Source: Priestia megaterium NBRC 15308 = ATCC 14581 (GTDB taxonomy: Bacteria > Bacillota > Bacilli > Bacillales > Bacillaceae_H). Taken from it: a stretch of 64,000 nt of DNA. Shown one piece after another: positions 26,934-35,930 of the stretch. Position numbers and translations under genes: made by a program. Position 1 is the stretch's first letter; each line of letters starts with the position of its first letter. Under the pieces are notes generated by a model that was not told where the DNA came from, ran no database searches, and saw nothing but the letters and a program-made list of their open reading frames with translations. The stretch is taken from positions 4,458,501-4,522,500 of the forward strand of contig NZ_CP009920.1 of the NCBI RefSeq assembly GCF_000832985.1, read 5' to 3'.

Positions 26934-27382
26934 AATAGAACCTCCAATAATGTTTCGATACTTCCTAGATTGTATGTCGTTTTGTTTATTTTAATGTCGA
27001 CAGCACGGCGTGGTTTACATCAAAAGTAAATTTTTCAAAAAAACCAAGATGCTGGTACATAGGTTCATTTTAGCAAACCTATTATATTGTTCAAATAACG
27101 TTTTCAAAATTCCTCTATTTTTCGTAAAAAAATTTAAAGTCCAAACTATATAATATGCCCCGATTTTCTTTATATAAACGTATTTTTATAAAAAAAATCG
27201 TTTTTTTTTGCAGAAAAAAATATTTAAAAAACTTTTGTTTGCGCTTACATATGCATAAGGTTATACGCTCAAGGAGGAAAAAAACGGTTAAATTCAACTT
27301 GACACTCTTTTTCAGCATGTTACTATAGGAACCGTTGAAAGAAACGAGAACAAAAATACGAACAAATGACAGGGGAGATTTG
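26934..27382. other. Intergenic region upstream of the proline genes
   Basis: 449 very AT-rich bases between divergent genes, holding the proC promoter. I looked for a T-box (AGGGTGGNACCGCG and stem I) because proline genes of B. subtilis often have one, and found none. TGAAAACGTTAT on the minus strand near 27095-27106 resembles a CcpA cre site, but the match is weak. Confidence 0.5.
27299..27326 (+). promoter_or_regulatory. SigA promoter of the proline operon
   Basis: A perfect TTGACA (27299-27304), 16-base spacer and TACTAT (27321-27326). The transcription start would be near 27333, giving a leader of only about 50 bases. Confidence 0.65.
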
Positions 27383-28225
27383 ATGGATCAAAAACAAAAA
27401 GTTGCTTTTTTAGGTGCTGGATCAATGGCAGAAGCGATGATTTCTGGTATGGTTAATGCCAAGAAATTACCTGCTGAAAATATTATCGTAACAAATCGAA
27501 GCAATGATGCGCGACTGCATGAACTTGAAAATAGATATGGTATCACAGCAGTAAAGCGCAGTGAGCTGAAAACAGATGACATTGACGTTTTTATTCTAGC
27601 GATGAAGCCAAAAGGCGCTGAAGAGGCATTAAACGAATTAAAGCCTCAAATCAACAAAGACCAGCTTGTCCTATCTGTTCTTGCAGGGATTTCGTCTTCT
27701 TACATGGAAGAGTTGTTGCATGATGAACAGCAGGTCATTCGAGTGATGCCGAATACATCAAGTATGATTCAGCAATCAGCAACGGCTATATCTCCAGGTC
27801 AATATGCTGCAATGGATGCTGTGCTAACAGCAAAAGAGCTGCTTTCTGCAATCGGAAAAGTATACGTGATTGATGAACCACAAATGGACATTTTTACAGG
27901 AATTGCCGGAAGTGGACCCGCTTATTTTTATTTCCTTATGGAGCATATCGAAAAAGCAGCTAAAGAAGAAGGTCTCGATCCTGAGCTAGCACGTGAAATT
28001 GGCGCCCAAACCATTTACGGTGCAGCAAGAATGATGATGGAAAGAGATGAAACGCCGACGGAGCTTCGTGAAAATGTGACGTCTCCAAACGGTACAACAG
28101 CAGCTGGTTTAGACGCCTTAGCTAAACACGGCGGCGGAGAAGCGATGATGCAAGCAGTCAAAGGAGCATCAAAGCGTTCAAAAGAAATGAGTGCTCAACT
28201 ACAAAAAGTGGCAAGTACTAATTAA
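27383..28225 (+). CDS. proC: Pyrroline-5-carboxylate reductase
   Basis: 280 residues. NAD(P)H-dependent last step of proline synthesis. The N-terminal Rossmann motif FLGAGSMAEAM (about 10-20) and the C-terminal signature region GSGPAYFYFLMEHIEKAAKEEG and SPNGTTAAGLDAL are intact. B. subtilis has ProG/ProH/ProI isozymes. Clustering with proB and proA suggests the ProI or ProH role. The ATG at 27383 has AGGGGAGATTTG before it. Upstream in-frame codons lack a ribosome site. Confidence 0.93.
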   Translation: MDQKQKVAFLGAGSMAEAMISGMVNAKKLPAENIIVTNRSNDARLHELENRYGITAVKRSELKTDDIDVFILAMKPKGAEEALNELKPQINKDQLVLSVLAGISSSYMEELLHDEQQVIRVMPNTSSMIQQSATAISPGQYAAMDAVLTAKELLSAIGKVYVIDEPQMDIFTGIAGSGPAYFYFLMEHIEKAAKEEGLDPELAREIGAQTIYGAARMMMERDETPTELRENVTSPNGTTAAGLDALAKHGGGEAMMQAVKGASKRSKEMSAQLQKVASTN

Positions 28226-28312
28226 TTCGTCACTTATCTTCTTCGTGAATTCCTCACCACAAAAAAATAATCATAAACAAGAAAACATACAGAACACACT
28301 AGGAGTGATTTG

Positions 28313-29419
28313 ATGAGTCCCGACAATAAGAAGCGGGTTGTAATTAAAATTGGAAGTAGTTCATTAACAAGTTCACATGGTGAAATCAGCAGACGGAAGC
28401 TCGAGCGCCTTGTGGACCAAGTCGTAGACTTAAAAGATAGCGGTCATGAAGTACTATTAGTTTCATCAGGAGCTGTAGCTGCAGGGTACCGTAAGCTTGG
28501 CTGCTTAGAGCGACCTAGCTCTTTACCTGAAAAACAAGCAGCTGCCTCAATCGGTCAAGGACTGTTAATGGAGGCTTATTCAGAACTGTTTCTATCACAT
28601 GGATACGTTGCTTCTCAAATCTTAATTACGAGAGACGATTTTTCAGACGAAAATCGTTACAACAATGCACGAAATACAATTAACGTGCTGTTAGAACGCG
28701 GCATTGTGCCAATTGTCAATGAAAACGACACGGTAACCATCAATCGATTAAAATTTGGCGATAATGATACACTTTCAGCTAAAGTTGCTGGACTAGTGGA
28801 TTCCGACCTGCTTATTATTTTATCGGATATCGATGGCTTATACAGTGCGGACCCTCGCCAGGATCCAAATGCAAAATTAGTTCCTCACGTAGGGGAAATC
28901 ACGCAAGACATCGAAGAATCTGCAGGAGATTCAGGAAGTTCAGTTGGAACAGGCGGTATGCGCTCGAAAATTGACGCGTTCAAAATCGCTATGGCGTCAG
29001 GAATTCCAGCATTTTTAGGAAGAGCCGGCGTGCCAAACATCTTAACACAAGCGGTTGACGGAGATGCAACAGGAACGTATTTTGAATCTGAAGATGATTC
29101 TGCGAACCTTAATCAGAAAAAGCAGTGGATTGCGTTTAACTCTGGTCCTGAAGGGGAAATAGTAGTCGAAGATGCCGCGAAATGTGCAATTATTGAAGAT
29201 AAAGAGCCTTTACTTCGCGAGCACGTTAAATATATTAAAGGCCACTTTAGTGAACGAGCAGTTGTACGTATTCTAGATAAAGACGAAAATGAGCTGGCTC
29301 TTGGCGTGACAAATTATTCATCTGATGAACTTGCACTGAATGAGCCAATTGATCAACCGATCGTAGACAGCGAAGGTCTAGTATGTCACTTAGAAATTCC
29401 AGTACCGGTCGGTTTGTAA
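28313..29419 (+). CDS. proB: Glutamate 5-kinase
   Basis: 368 residues. It phosphorylates glutamate in the first step of proline synthesis. The amino-acid kinase domain (about 1-260) shows VVIKIGSSSLT, VSSGAVAAG, NENDTV and SDIDGLYSADPR, and GTGGMRSKIDA marks the nucleotide site. A C-terminal PUA domain follows (about 280-360). The ATG at 28313 is preceded by AGGAGTGATTTG, the same leader seen before proA. It follows proC after 87 bases without a terminator. Confidence 0.95.
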   Translation: MSPDNKKRVVIKIGSSSLTSSHGEISRRKLERLVDQVVDLKDSGHEVLLVSSGAVAAGYRKLGCLERPSSLPEKQAAASIGQGLLMEAYSELFLSHGYVASQILITRDDFSDENRYNNARNTINVLLERGIVPIVNENDTVTINRLKFGDNDTLSAKVAGLVDSDLLIILSDIDGLYSADPRQDPNAKLVPHVGEITQDIEESAGDSGSSVGTGGMRSKIDAFKIAMASGIPAFLGRAGVPNILTQAVDGDATGTYFESEDDSANLNQKKQWIAFNSGPEGEIVVEDAAKCAIIEDKEPLLREHVKYIKGHFSERAVVRILDKDENELALGVTNYSSDELALNEPIDQPIVDSEGLVCHLEIPVPVGL

Positions 29420-29432
29420 GCAAACATGCTGT

Positions 29433-29459
29433 AAAGAAAAGGAGCCCTTCCTTTTCTTT
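29433..29459 (+). other. Perfect hairpin between proB and proA
   Basis: AAAGAAAAGGA / TCCTTTTCTTT with a five-base loop and no T-run after it. It may be an RNA-processing or stability element inside the operon rather than a terminator. Confidence 0.55.
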
Positions 29460-29533
29460 GCATGATTGCATTTACCTCTTATGCCTCACACTTTAAAATC
29501 AAACAAAACTAAAACGAATCCAGGAGTGATTTG

Positions 29534-30796
29534 GTGTTACAAACAAATGAAAAGTATTCAGTAGAAGAACAAGCTATTTCAGCAAAAAAAGCAGCTAAGC
29601 AATTAAGTTTACTAACAACAGAACAAAAAAATGATGCACTGTTAACGATTGCTTCTACACTTGAAAGCAACACGGAGTATATTTTAAAAGCAAATGAAGT
29701 AGACTTAAAAAACGGGAAAGAAAAAGGTTTTGATGAAGCACTGATGGACCGTCTTGCTCTTTCAGCGGAACGTGTAAAAGAATTTGCCAACGGCCTTCGT
29801 GAGGTTGCTGAGTTAGATGATCCAACAGGAGATATTTTATCAAGCTGGACATTGGATAATGGTCTAGATGTAAAGCAAGTACGCGTGCCTCTTGGCGTTA
29901 TCGGAATGATTTATGAAGCACGTCCAAACGTAACGGTAGATGCAACAGGCCTAGCGTTGAAATCTGGAAATGCCATTGTGTTAAAAGGCGGTTCTTCAGC
30001 TATTTCATCTAACCAAGCTATCGTGGACATTATTCATAAAGCTCTTGATGAAACGTCAATCCCTAAAGAAGCGGTACAGTTTATTTCAAGTACAGATCGT
30101 GCGGCTACGCAAGAATTATTTACAATGAAAGAGCATATTGACGTTCTAATTCCGCGCGGAGGGGCTTCATTGATTCAAGCGGTCGTCAATAACGCAACGG
30201 TTCCGGTGTTAGAAACAGGAGTCGGAAACTGCCATATTTACATCGATGAACAAGCTGACGTTAAGAAGGCCATTCCGATTTTGATTAATGCAAAAACAGA
30301 TCGACCAGCGGTGTGTAACGCAGCAGAAACGGTTCTTGTACACAAGAACTGGCTCGATTCTCATAAAGATGAATTGATTCAAGCATTCATCGATCATAAT
30401 ATTGAAGTATATGGTGACAAAGCGACAGTAGGTGAAATTCCTGGAGCAAAACCAGCGGCTGAAAAAGACTGGGCTGAAGAGTATTTGCGCTTAGCGATCG
30501 CGATGAAAGTAGTAGAGAGTGTGGATGAAGCGATTGACCACATCGAAACATATGGAACAAAACACTCTGAAGCCATCATTTCAGAAGATGAACAAGCCGT
30601 TTCACGCTTCATGTCTTTAGTAGATGCAGCCGCACTGTATCATAATGCATCTACGCGTTTTACTGACGGAGGAGCTCTAGGATTTGGAGCTGAAATTGGG
30701 ATCTCAACTCAAAAGCTTCATGCACGCGGTCCAATGGGACTTCCTGCGCTTACGACAATTAAATATATTATGAGTGGAAACGGACAAACTCGATAA
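29534..30796 (+). CDS. proA: Glutamate-5-semialdehyde dehydrogenase (gamma-glutamyl phosphate reductase)
   Basis: 420 residues of the aldehyde-dehydrogenase superfamily. It reduces gamma-glutamyl phosphate with NADPH. The catalytic Cys lies in RPAVCNAAETVLVH (about 257-270). VIGMIYEARPNVTVDA and PRGGASLI are standard ProA segments. The start is GTG 29534 with AGGAGTGATTTG immediately upstream. A TTG three bases earlier is possible. Last gene of the proline cluster, with a terminator after it. Confidence 0.95.
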   Translation: MLQTNEKYSVEEQAISAKKAAKQLSLLTTEQKNDALLTIASTLESNTEYILKANEVDLKNGKEKGFDEALMDRLALSAERVKEFANGLREVAELDDPTGDILSSWTLDNGLDVKQVRVPLGVIGMIYEARPNVTVDATGLALKSGNAIVLKGGSSAISSNQAIVDIIHKALDETSIPKEAVQFISSTDRAATQELFTMKEHIDVLIPRGGASLIQAVVNNATVPVLETGVGNCHIYIDEQADVKKAIPILINAKTDRPAVCNAAETVLVHKNWLDSHKDELIQAFIDHNIEVYGDKATVGEIPGAKPAAEKDWAEEYLRLAIAMKVVESVDEAIDHIETYGTKHSEAIISEDEQAVSRFMSLVDAAALYHNASTRFTDGGALGFGAEIGISTQKLHARGPMGLPALTTIKYIMSGNGQTR

Positions 30797-30801
30797 GAAA
30801 T

Positions 30802-30837
30802 GAAAAGCGAGCCTAATCATGTGCTCGCTTTTTTTTA
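30802..30837 (+). terminator. Terminator of the proline operon
   Basis: AAAAGCGAGC / GCTCGCTTTT hairpin with eight T. Confidence 0.9.
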
Positions 30838-30868
30838 TGAAAAGCAAAACAAGTAAATGGAAGCTGAT

Positions 30869-30897
30869 TTGTAAAAAATTATAAACTCTGTTATAAT
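30869..30897 (+). promoter_or_regulatory. SigA promoter and long leader of the second ydjO gene
   Basis: TTGTAA (30869-30874) and a perfect TATAAT (30892-30897) with 17-base spacing. Start near 30904 leaves about 250 untranslated bases before the gene at 31155. Long structured leaders are typical of cold-shock mRNAs. A 60-codon frame inside the leader has no ribosome site. Confidence 0.6.
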
Positions 30898-31154
30898 AGT
30901 AAAATATATAATTTTTGTGATCTTCATTTTTGTTCTTTTCAGACTATCCCGTTGTTTTAAGAAAAGCAACTGCTATCTGCTTTGTTATAACTTCATTTTT
31001 ATTTTAGTCTTTCAAGACGCCGTATGTATTCCTCAAAGATTGATTTACGGATGTATAGTATCACTTTATCTTGCACCATTTACCACATTTACACGCTAAG
31101 TTAATCTTCATTTATTATCCACTTAAAAAGTACTGTTTAAAGGAGACGATGTGT

Positions 31155-31352
31155 ATGTATAATCGTAAAAATTTAGAGCCGGCTGTTATTGAAGAAACAA
31201 AAGTTTGGGAATGTACATCAGATACGTGTAATTGCTGGGTTCGAGATAACTTTAAAAGCGGAGATCAGCCAACTTGTCCAATTTGTAAAAGCGAAATGAA
31301 GCAAGCTGTAAAAGAACTGCAGGTTATTCATAATCCTAGAGTCATTGATTAA
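31155..31352 (+). CDS. ydjO: YdjO-family cold-inducible zinc-ribbon protein (paralogue 2)
   Basis: 65 residues with WECTSDTCNCWVRDNF and CPICKSEM as the zinc-binding pairs. The sequence MYNRKNLEPA at the start and the overall plan resemble B. subtilis YdjO more closely than the 16002 copy does. The ATG at 31155 is nine bases from AAAGGAG. The ATG at 31149 is too close. Transcription probably starts about 250 bases upstream. Confidence 0.88.
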   Translation: MYNRKNLEPAVIEETKVWECTSDTCNCWVRDNFKSGDQPTCPICKSEMKQAVKELQVIHNPRVID

Positions 31353-31403
31353 TAACTTTTAGGAAGACGTTTTTTGAAAGAGTTTTTTGAAAGGGGTTTG
31401 TGG

Positions 31404-31766
31404 ATGTTTCTAGGAATTGATCATGTTCAGCTTCTTGGTCCAGAAGGGTGCGAGCAAGAAGCAAGAAATTTTTATGAAAATCTTTTAGGAATGAAAACTG
31501 TTCTTAAGCCGGAAAATTTAAGGCACAGAGGCGGCATATGGTTTCAATGTGGAACTCAAGAAGTGCATATCAGTATTCAAGATGACTACATACCTGCTAA
31601 AAAAGCACATCCAGCTTTTGTCGTGGAAGATATTAAGACGCTTAGACGTAAGTTGGCACACGAAGGCTGCGTTCTTTCTGAAGAAGAGCCTATTGCAGGG
31701 AGAGAGCGTTTTTTTGTCCATGACCCGTTCGGAAATCGATTAGAATTTTTACAATATGACAAATAA
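31404..31766 (+). CDS. VOC-family (glyoxalase/bleomycin-resistance fold) protein
   Basis: 120-residue single-domain vicinal-oxygen-chelate protein. The beta-alpha-beta-beta-beta modules begin GIDHVQLLGPEG and end VHDPFGNRLEFLQYD. The metal ligands of the fold would be His7, His51 or His57 and the final Glu (RLEF). Substrate unknown. The start is ATG 31404 with GAAAGGGG seven bases upstream. Confidence 0.85.
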   Translation: MFLGIDHVQLLGPEGCEQEARNFYENLLGMKTVLKPENLRHRGGIWFQCGTQEVHISIQDDYIPAKKAHPAFVVEDIKTLRRKLAHEGCVLSEEEPIAGRERFFVHDPFGNRLEFLQYDK

Positions 31767-31795
31767 AAGGCCTCCAAGCGGAGGTCTTTTATTTT
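31765..31795. terminator. Bidirectional terminator between VOC and RraA-like genes
   Basis: AAAAGGCCTCC / GGAGGTCTTTT, tetraloop AAGC. It overlaps the RraA-like stop codon. Confidence 0.85.
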
Positions 31796-32394
31796 AGGGC
31801 GTTATCTAAATACGTATATACCGTTTCTTTGCTAACTAATACTTCATTTTCTCTGTCTTTATCTTTTTGCCACTTTTCCCGTGCTTTTGCTAATACTTCT
31901 TCGGCTTCCTCCTTGGGAATGACAATGACTCCACCGTCGTCACCTGCAATAAAATCGCCAGGATGAATTTTTACGCCCCCGCAGGAAATGGTTTCATTTA
32001 CGGTTCCTTTTTCTTTTTTGCTGCTTGCTGCGATCGTAGAGCCCTTACAAAATACGGGGAAATTGAGTCTTTCAATGTCTTCCTGATCTCGTATAACACC
32101 ATCTAGTACAATACCGCTTATTCCAACAAGCTTCGCCATGGCTACTACGAAATCTCCTGCTAAGGCACGGTTACAGTAGCTTTTTCCATCAATGACGAGC
32201 ACGCTTCCGGGCTCCGCTATTCGAATCGCTTCAAGCACTGAGTAATTATTGCCAGCAGGAGTATCTACAGTAAGAGCCGGTCCAAATAGTTTGTAATGAC
32301 GCTGCAATGGCTTAATAGTAAAGTCTAAGTGGTTTGTACCTTCCATTGCATCTGATAAATTTGCTGTTGATAATGGGAGCTGTTCATTCAACAT
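31789..32394 (-). CDS. RraA-family protein (HMG/CHA aldolase fold)
   Basis: 201 residues. Family signatures visible are VLVIDGKSYCNRALAGD (about 69-85), GIVLDGVIRDQEDI (about 94-107) and IHPGDFIAGDDGGVIVIP (about 142-159). Members are either regulators of RNase E or divalent-metal aldolases. In Bacilli, which lack RNase E, an aldolase or demethylmenaquinone-methyltransferase-like annotation is common but unproven. Single gene transcribed leftward. Confidence 0.85.
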   Translation of the reverse strand: MLNEQLPLSTANLSDAMEGTNHLDFTIKPLQRHYKLFGPALTVDTPAGNNYSVLEAIRIAEPGSVLVIDGKSYCNRALAGDFVVAMAKLVGISGIVLDGVIRDQEDIERLNFPVFCKGSTIAASSKKEKGTVNETISCGGVKIHPGDFIAGDDGGVIVIPKEEAEEVLAKAREKWQKDKDRENEVLVSKETVYTYLDNALK

Positions 32395-32970
32395 CGTATC
32401 TCTCCTTTTTAACTTTAGTTTATCTATCCATATTCATATAAGAGAAAGCTCTTATTTATGAAAGGGCAAGTAGATAACGTTAAGCATTGACCGTCAATTA
32501 ATTAACTGCAAACGTACAGCACTAGAATATTTCAGAGCCAATTTTTAATGCATTGTATTATATCTTTGAGGCGCTGTTTCTCGTATGGTATTCGTCATAT
32601 AAGCGCGTATATCCTTTAATTAGTAATAAAGGCGAAGGTAGCCTATAAAGACATTATTAAAGAAGGGAAAAAACCAAAGAACTCTACAAAAGTTACTTTA
32701 GATAATATTTTTAGGAAAGTGTAAAATAAGCCGTATTTAATGAAGATGAAGGACCTTTGTTAGTTTTATGAATGTCTTTGATTTATATCTAAATGATGTT
32801 ATATAAGCACGAAATACGTGCAAATGTTTAATCCTGTGAACATTTGATGGAGCTTGATGCATTTTTATATAAAAAAGTGAAACCTTTTGGTATGATGAAA
32901 CGTAGGAACATATATGGAAATCATATATGAAAAACATATGTGACGTTAGTCATTTAGTGGAGGGAAAACA
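32395..32970. other. 576-base intergenic region with promoter and a small decayed frame
   Basis: Mostly AT-rich. A frame at 32620-32724 reads VAYKDIIKEGKKPKNSTKV and ends at TAA, but has no start or ribosome site, so it may be a gene remnant. A possible ECF-type promoter at 32878-32904 precedes the next gene. Nothing else was recognised. Confidence 0.4.
32878..32904 (+). promoter_or_regulatory. Possible ECF (SigW/SigM-like) promoter
   Basis: TGAAAC (32878-32883) and CGTA (32901-32904) with a 17-base spacer. The ECF consensus is TGAAAC-16-CGTA, so spacing is one base long. It lies 67 bases before a gene for a secreted or membrane protein. An overlapping TATGAT could instead be a SigA -10. Confidence 0.35.
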
Positions 32971-33426
32971 ATGGTAAAAAAATTATTGGCCGCATTTATC
33001 GCATTAGCGGTTGTGTTTTCACCAGTCGGTGGATCACTTATTCATGACGGTTCAAACGTAGCAAGCGCAAAAGGGTATAAATCAGGAAAGCGCTCTTTTG
33101 ACAGCGGAAGCAATAACCAATCAAGCTTATTTAAAAACAATAACAGTAATTCAGTTAAGCAAAACAATACGTCTAAAAACTCATCATCTAAAAGTACAGC
33201 GGCTAGCTCAAAGCGCGGCGGCTTAATGAAAGGTCTTTTAATGGGAGGAATTGCGGGCTTATTATTCGGAAGCTTGCTATCTAGTTTAGGACCATTAGGA
33301 CCAATTTTAGGTTTTATGGTAAACATGCTCGTGATTGTAGCTTTAATTCTTCTTGTAGTAAAGTTATTCCAAAGCGTACGTAGCAACAAGCGTAAAAATG
33401 AGGAAGTGAAATCTTGGAGACAATAA
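32971..33426 (+). CDS. Signal-peptide-bearing membrane protein, Tim44/YxcD-neighbour type
   Basis: 151 residues. A signal peptide (VKKLLAAFIALAVVFSPVGG) is followed by an Asn/Ser/Lys-rich low-complexity linker (about 38-85). Two hydrophobic stretches (MKGLLMGGIAGLLFGSLLSS, LGFMVNMLVIVALILLVVKL) lie before a basic tail. Glycine-rich hydrophobic hairpins of this type are found in Bacillus proteins annotated as Tim44-like. Role unknown. GTGGAGGG precedes the ATG. It overlaps the next gene by 13 bases, so the two form an operon. Confidence 0.7.
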   Translation: MVKKLLAAFIALAVVFSPVGGSLIHDGSNVASAKGYKSGKRSFDSGSNNQSSLFKNNNSNSVKQNNTSKNSSSKSTAASSKRGGLMKGLLMGGIAGLLFGSLLSSLGPLGPILGFMVNMLVIVALILLVVKLFQSVRSNKRKNEEVKSWRQ

Positions 33427-33713
33427 AAATTTCTGAACAAGATATTATCAATGCAATGTGCCTATATATTGCAGAAAAGAAACAAGTTCAGCCTCAAGAA
33501 GTAGAGATTGAGCTAATGTATGATGATGACTATGGTTTTTCAGCAGAGTCATACGTGCATGATCGTAAGCAGGTTCATATTACTTTGAACATTATTGAAG
33601 CCCTGCGCTTTTGGCTGGATACGGAAATGAACGTAGACCCATACGCAGCAGGACTAGAACTGGAATTAGACGATGAAGAAGGCATTATCGCTTTTGCAAA
33701 ATTAAGTCAATAA
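33414..33713 (+). CDS. YxcD-family protein (DUF2653)
   Basis: 99-residue acidic soluble protein. The pattern ISEQDIINAMCLYIAEKKQVQP and VEIELMYDDDYGFSAESYVH matches B. subtilis YxcD and relatives (DUF2653), of unknown function. The start is TTG 33414 with GAGGAAG upstream, inside the preceding gene. Followed by a terminator shared with the convergent MMPL gene. Confidence 0.8.
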   Translation: METIKISEQDIINAMCLYIAEKKQVQPQEVEIELMYDDDYGFSAESYVHDRKQVHITLNIIEALRFWLDTEMNVDPYAAGLELELDDEEGIIAFAKLSQ

Positions 33714-33728
33714 AGAAGCCTTCAATGC

Positions 33729-33757
33729 AAAACCCGCTCAAGTGAGCGGGTTTTTTT
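33729..33757. terminator. Bidirectional terminator, YxcD and MMPL genes
   Basis: AAAACCCGCTC / GAGCGGGTTTT with seven T. Confidence 0.9.
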
Positions 33758-33758
33758 A

Positions 33759-35930
33759 TTATGATTTTAACTGTTCGTTGGAACTGGACTTATCGTGTTT
33801 TTTAGTGAAAAACCACCAGTTGGCATCTCCAAGCAATTTCATAAGAGAAGGGACAAGAAGCATTCTGACAATCGTTGCATCGATAAATATAGCTAAAGCA
33901 ATTCCTACACCCATTTGTTTAACAGGCGTTACGTCTGTAAAAGCAAAGGCCCCTGTAATTACAATCATAATTAAAGCAGCACTCGTAATGATTTTACTAG
34001 TGGAAGCTAGGCCTTCTACCGTTGCCACATTATTATCGCGGGTTTGATGATACACTTCGTGAATGCGCGAAATTAAAAAGACTTCGTAGTCCATGCTAAG
34101 CCCAAATACAAGGCCGAAAACAAAGACCGGCAGCACTAAAGCAATATTAGATTCGGTAAGACCTAAATGTCCATTTTGAAACAGCCATACAAGTAAACCA
34201 AACGTAGCTGTTAAGCTTAAAATATTCATAATGATAGCCTTTAAAGGAATGAGGACAGAACGAAAAGCAATCATTAAAATGACATACGTTGAAAATAAAA
34301 CAAGAGCCAAACCATATGGAGCTTTCTCATAAATTTCATCGAATATTTCTTGTTCAAATTTTGGATAGCCGCCAATATGAACGGTGAAAGTTGAACGTTT
34401 GTCTTTCCATTTTCGAACAAAATCTTTTGCTTGATCTGAATTTTGGTCTGTATCTAGCGTAGCTTTTATGAGCATATAATGTCCGTTAATGAACGAATCT
34501 ACAGCTGGCTTTGTCTGTGCACTTATCTGCGGGTTTTCCAGCATAGCTTGAAGCTGATCACTTGATTTTACGTTTAAAGCGGTAGAAATAGAATCGACTT
34601 GCTTAACTAACGAATCTTCTTTTAATTGTTTTATAAAAGTAAAGGCATTTGTTAACGGCTTTTCATTCAGCATATTTTGCTTAGCTTCTAGCACAAAATA
34701 AACGTCTGCGGTGTTTTTATTTATAAACGTATTGTTATACGTGTCAAAAGCTTGACGAGACTCGTATTTTGTTGGGAGCGCTTCTGAAGACGGTATTTCT
34801 AGATGCATGTCTCGAACGGGAATAAGTGCTACTAACAAAATGATAAGAGAAACAATCGTCATAGTTACAGGCTTTTTCATGACAAATGTAGCGAATGAAC
34901 GCCACCTAGACTGACCGCCTTGTTCGCTGACTTTTAAGATGCGTAAACGATTAATGCGTGTACCTAATATAGCCAGTATGGAAGGAAGAAGCGTAAGAGC
35001 TGAAAACACAGCAATAAAAACAACAGCCATTCCTCCAAGAGCGACGTTTCGGAAAATATCCACTTGAATAAACAGCATTCCCGCTAATCCAATAAATACG
35101 CATAATCCTGAGAAGATGACCGAGCGTCCCGCTGTTTGAATGGTAATTTTGATTGCTTGTTCTACCGATTTTGTTTGAATTTCTTCTTTAAAGCGATTAA
35201 TAAATAAAAGGGCAAAGTCAATACTAAGAGCTAATCCAATCATTGGAATCACATTTAAAATAAAGATGGACAGCTCTGTGTACGGATGGAAGAAATAGAC
35301 AACGCCCATGGTGGTAACGACGGTTACAATTCCTATCATAAGAGGGATTGCAGCGGCTACCACGCCGCCAAAAGCTAGAAGAAGCACAACTAAAGCAACA
35401 GGAATACCAATGGCTTCCGCTTTTGCTAAATCAGCTTGGCTTGCTGTATTCATATCTTTTTCAATAATAGGACCACCGGTTAATTTTACACTCATTTCTT
35501 TTTCTTCAGCTGAAAGAGTTCTGATCTTTTCCACTCGTTTATCCATCGTGCCATCATCGTGATTAAAGTGGATAATTCCATACGCTGTGCTTCCTTTTAT
35601 CATCTTGTTAGAAGCTGTTGGTATGTCGACTTTCGACGCGTCTGATTTTTCCTTTGCTTTTTGCATATACTGAGCGATCGTTTGCTGGAATTTCGAGTCA
35701 GAAACTCCGTCTTTTTTTTCAAACAAAACGATAATCTGAGCTTCGCTAACATCAAATTTATTAACTAAAAGCTGCTCGGTATCTTTATACATTCCTTTCA
35801 TTTCAAATCCGTTTCCTCCCAGCACAGAAGGAAGCTTAGCCGCATAAAAGCCAAATCCGATAATTAGGATTATCCATAGTATTAATAAAAATTTCCTGCT
35901 CGCATATAATGCGTTCGCTACTTTATTCAT
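33759..35930 (-). CDS. MMPL/RND-superfamily membrane transporter
   Basis: 723 residues with two repeated halves. Each has one span, a large extracytoplasmic loop and five spans. The RND motif is present twice, as IGLALSIDFALLFINRFKEE (about 236-255) and FGLSMDYEVFLISRIHE (about 618-634), including the proton-relay Asp. It resembles B. subtilis YdgH/YdfJ. Cargo unknown, perhaps lipids or drugs. The ATG at 35930 follows GGAGGTTAAT. An upstream in-frame start lies on the ribosome site. Confidence 0.9.
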   Translation of the reverse strand: MNKVANALYASRKFLLILWIILIIGFGFYAAKLPSVLGGNGFEMKGMYKDTEQLLVNKFDVSEAQIIVLFEKKDGVSDSKFQQTIAQYMQKAKEKSDASKVDIPTASNKMIKGSTAYGIIHFNHDDGTMDKRVEKIRTLSAEEKEMSVKLTGGPIIEKDMNTASQADLAKAEAIGIPVALVVLLLAFGGVVAAAIPLMIGIVTVVTTMGVVYFFHPYTELSIFILNVIPMIGLALSIDFALLFINRFKEEIQTKSVEQAIKITIQTAGRSVIFSGLCVFIGLAGMLFIQVDIFRNVALGGMAVVFIAVFSALTLLPSILAILGTRINRLRILKVSEQGGQSRWRSFATFVMKKPVTMTIVSLIILLVALIPVRDMHLEIPSSEALPTKYESRQAFDTYNNTFINKNTADVYFVLEAKQNMLNEKPLTNAFTFIKQLKEDSLVKQVDSISTALNVKSSDQLQAMLENPQISAQTKPAVDSFINGHYMLIKATLDTDQNSDQAKDFVRKWKDKRSTFTVHIGGYPKFEQEIFDEIYEKAPYGLALVLFSTYVILMIAFRSVLIPLKAIIMNILSLTATFGLLVWLFQNGHLGLTESNIALVLPVFVFGLVFGLSMDYEVFLISRIHEVYHQTRDNNVATVEGLASTSKIITSAALIMIVITGAFAFTDVTPVKQMGVGIALAIFIDATIVRMLLVPSLMKLLGDANWWFFTKKHDKSSSNEQLKS

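Noticed and set aside
26994-27382. T-box riboswitch before the proline genes
   Set aside because: Expected by analogy with B. subtilis, but the T-box sequence and terminator/antiterminator pair are absent and the predicted leader is too short.
30917-31099. 60-codon open frame in the ydjO leader
   Set aside because: No ribosome site. Better explained as untranslated leader.
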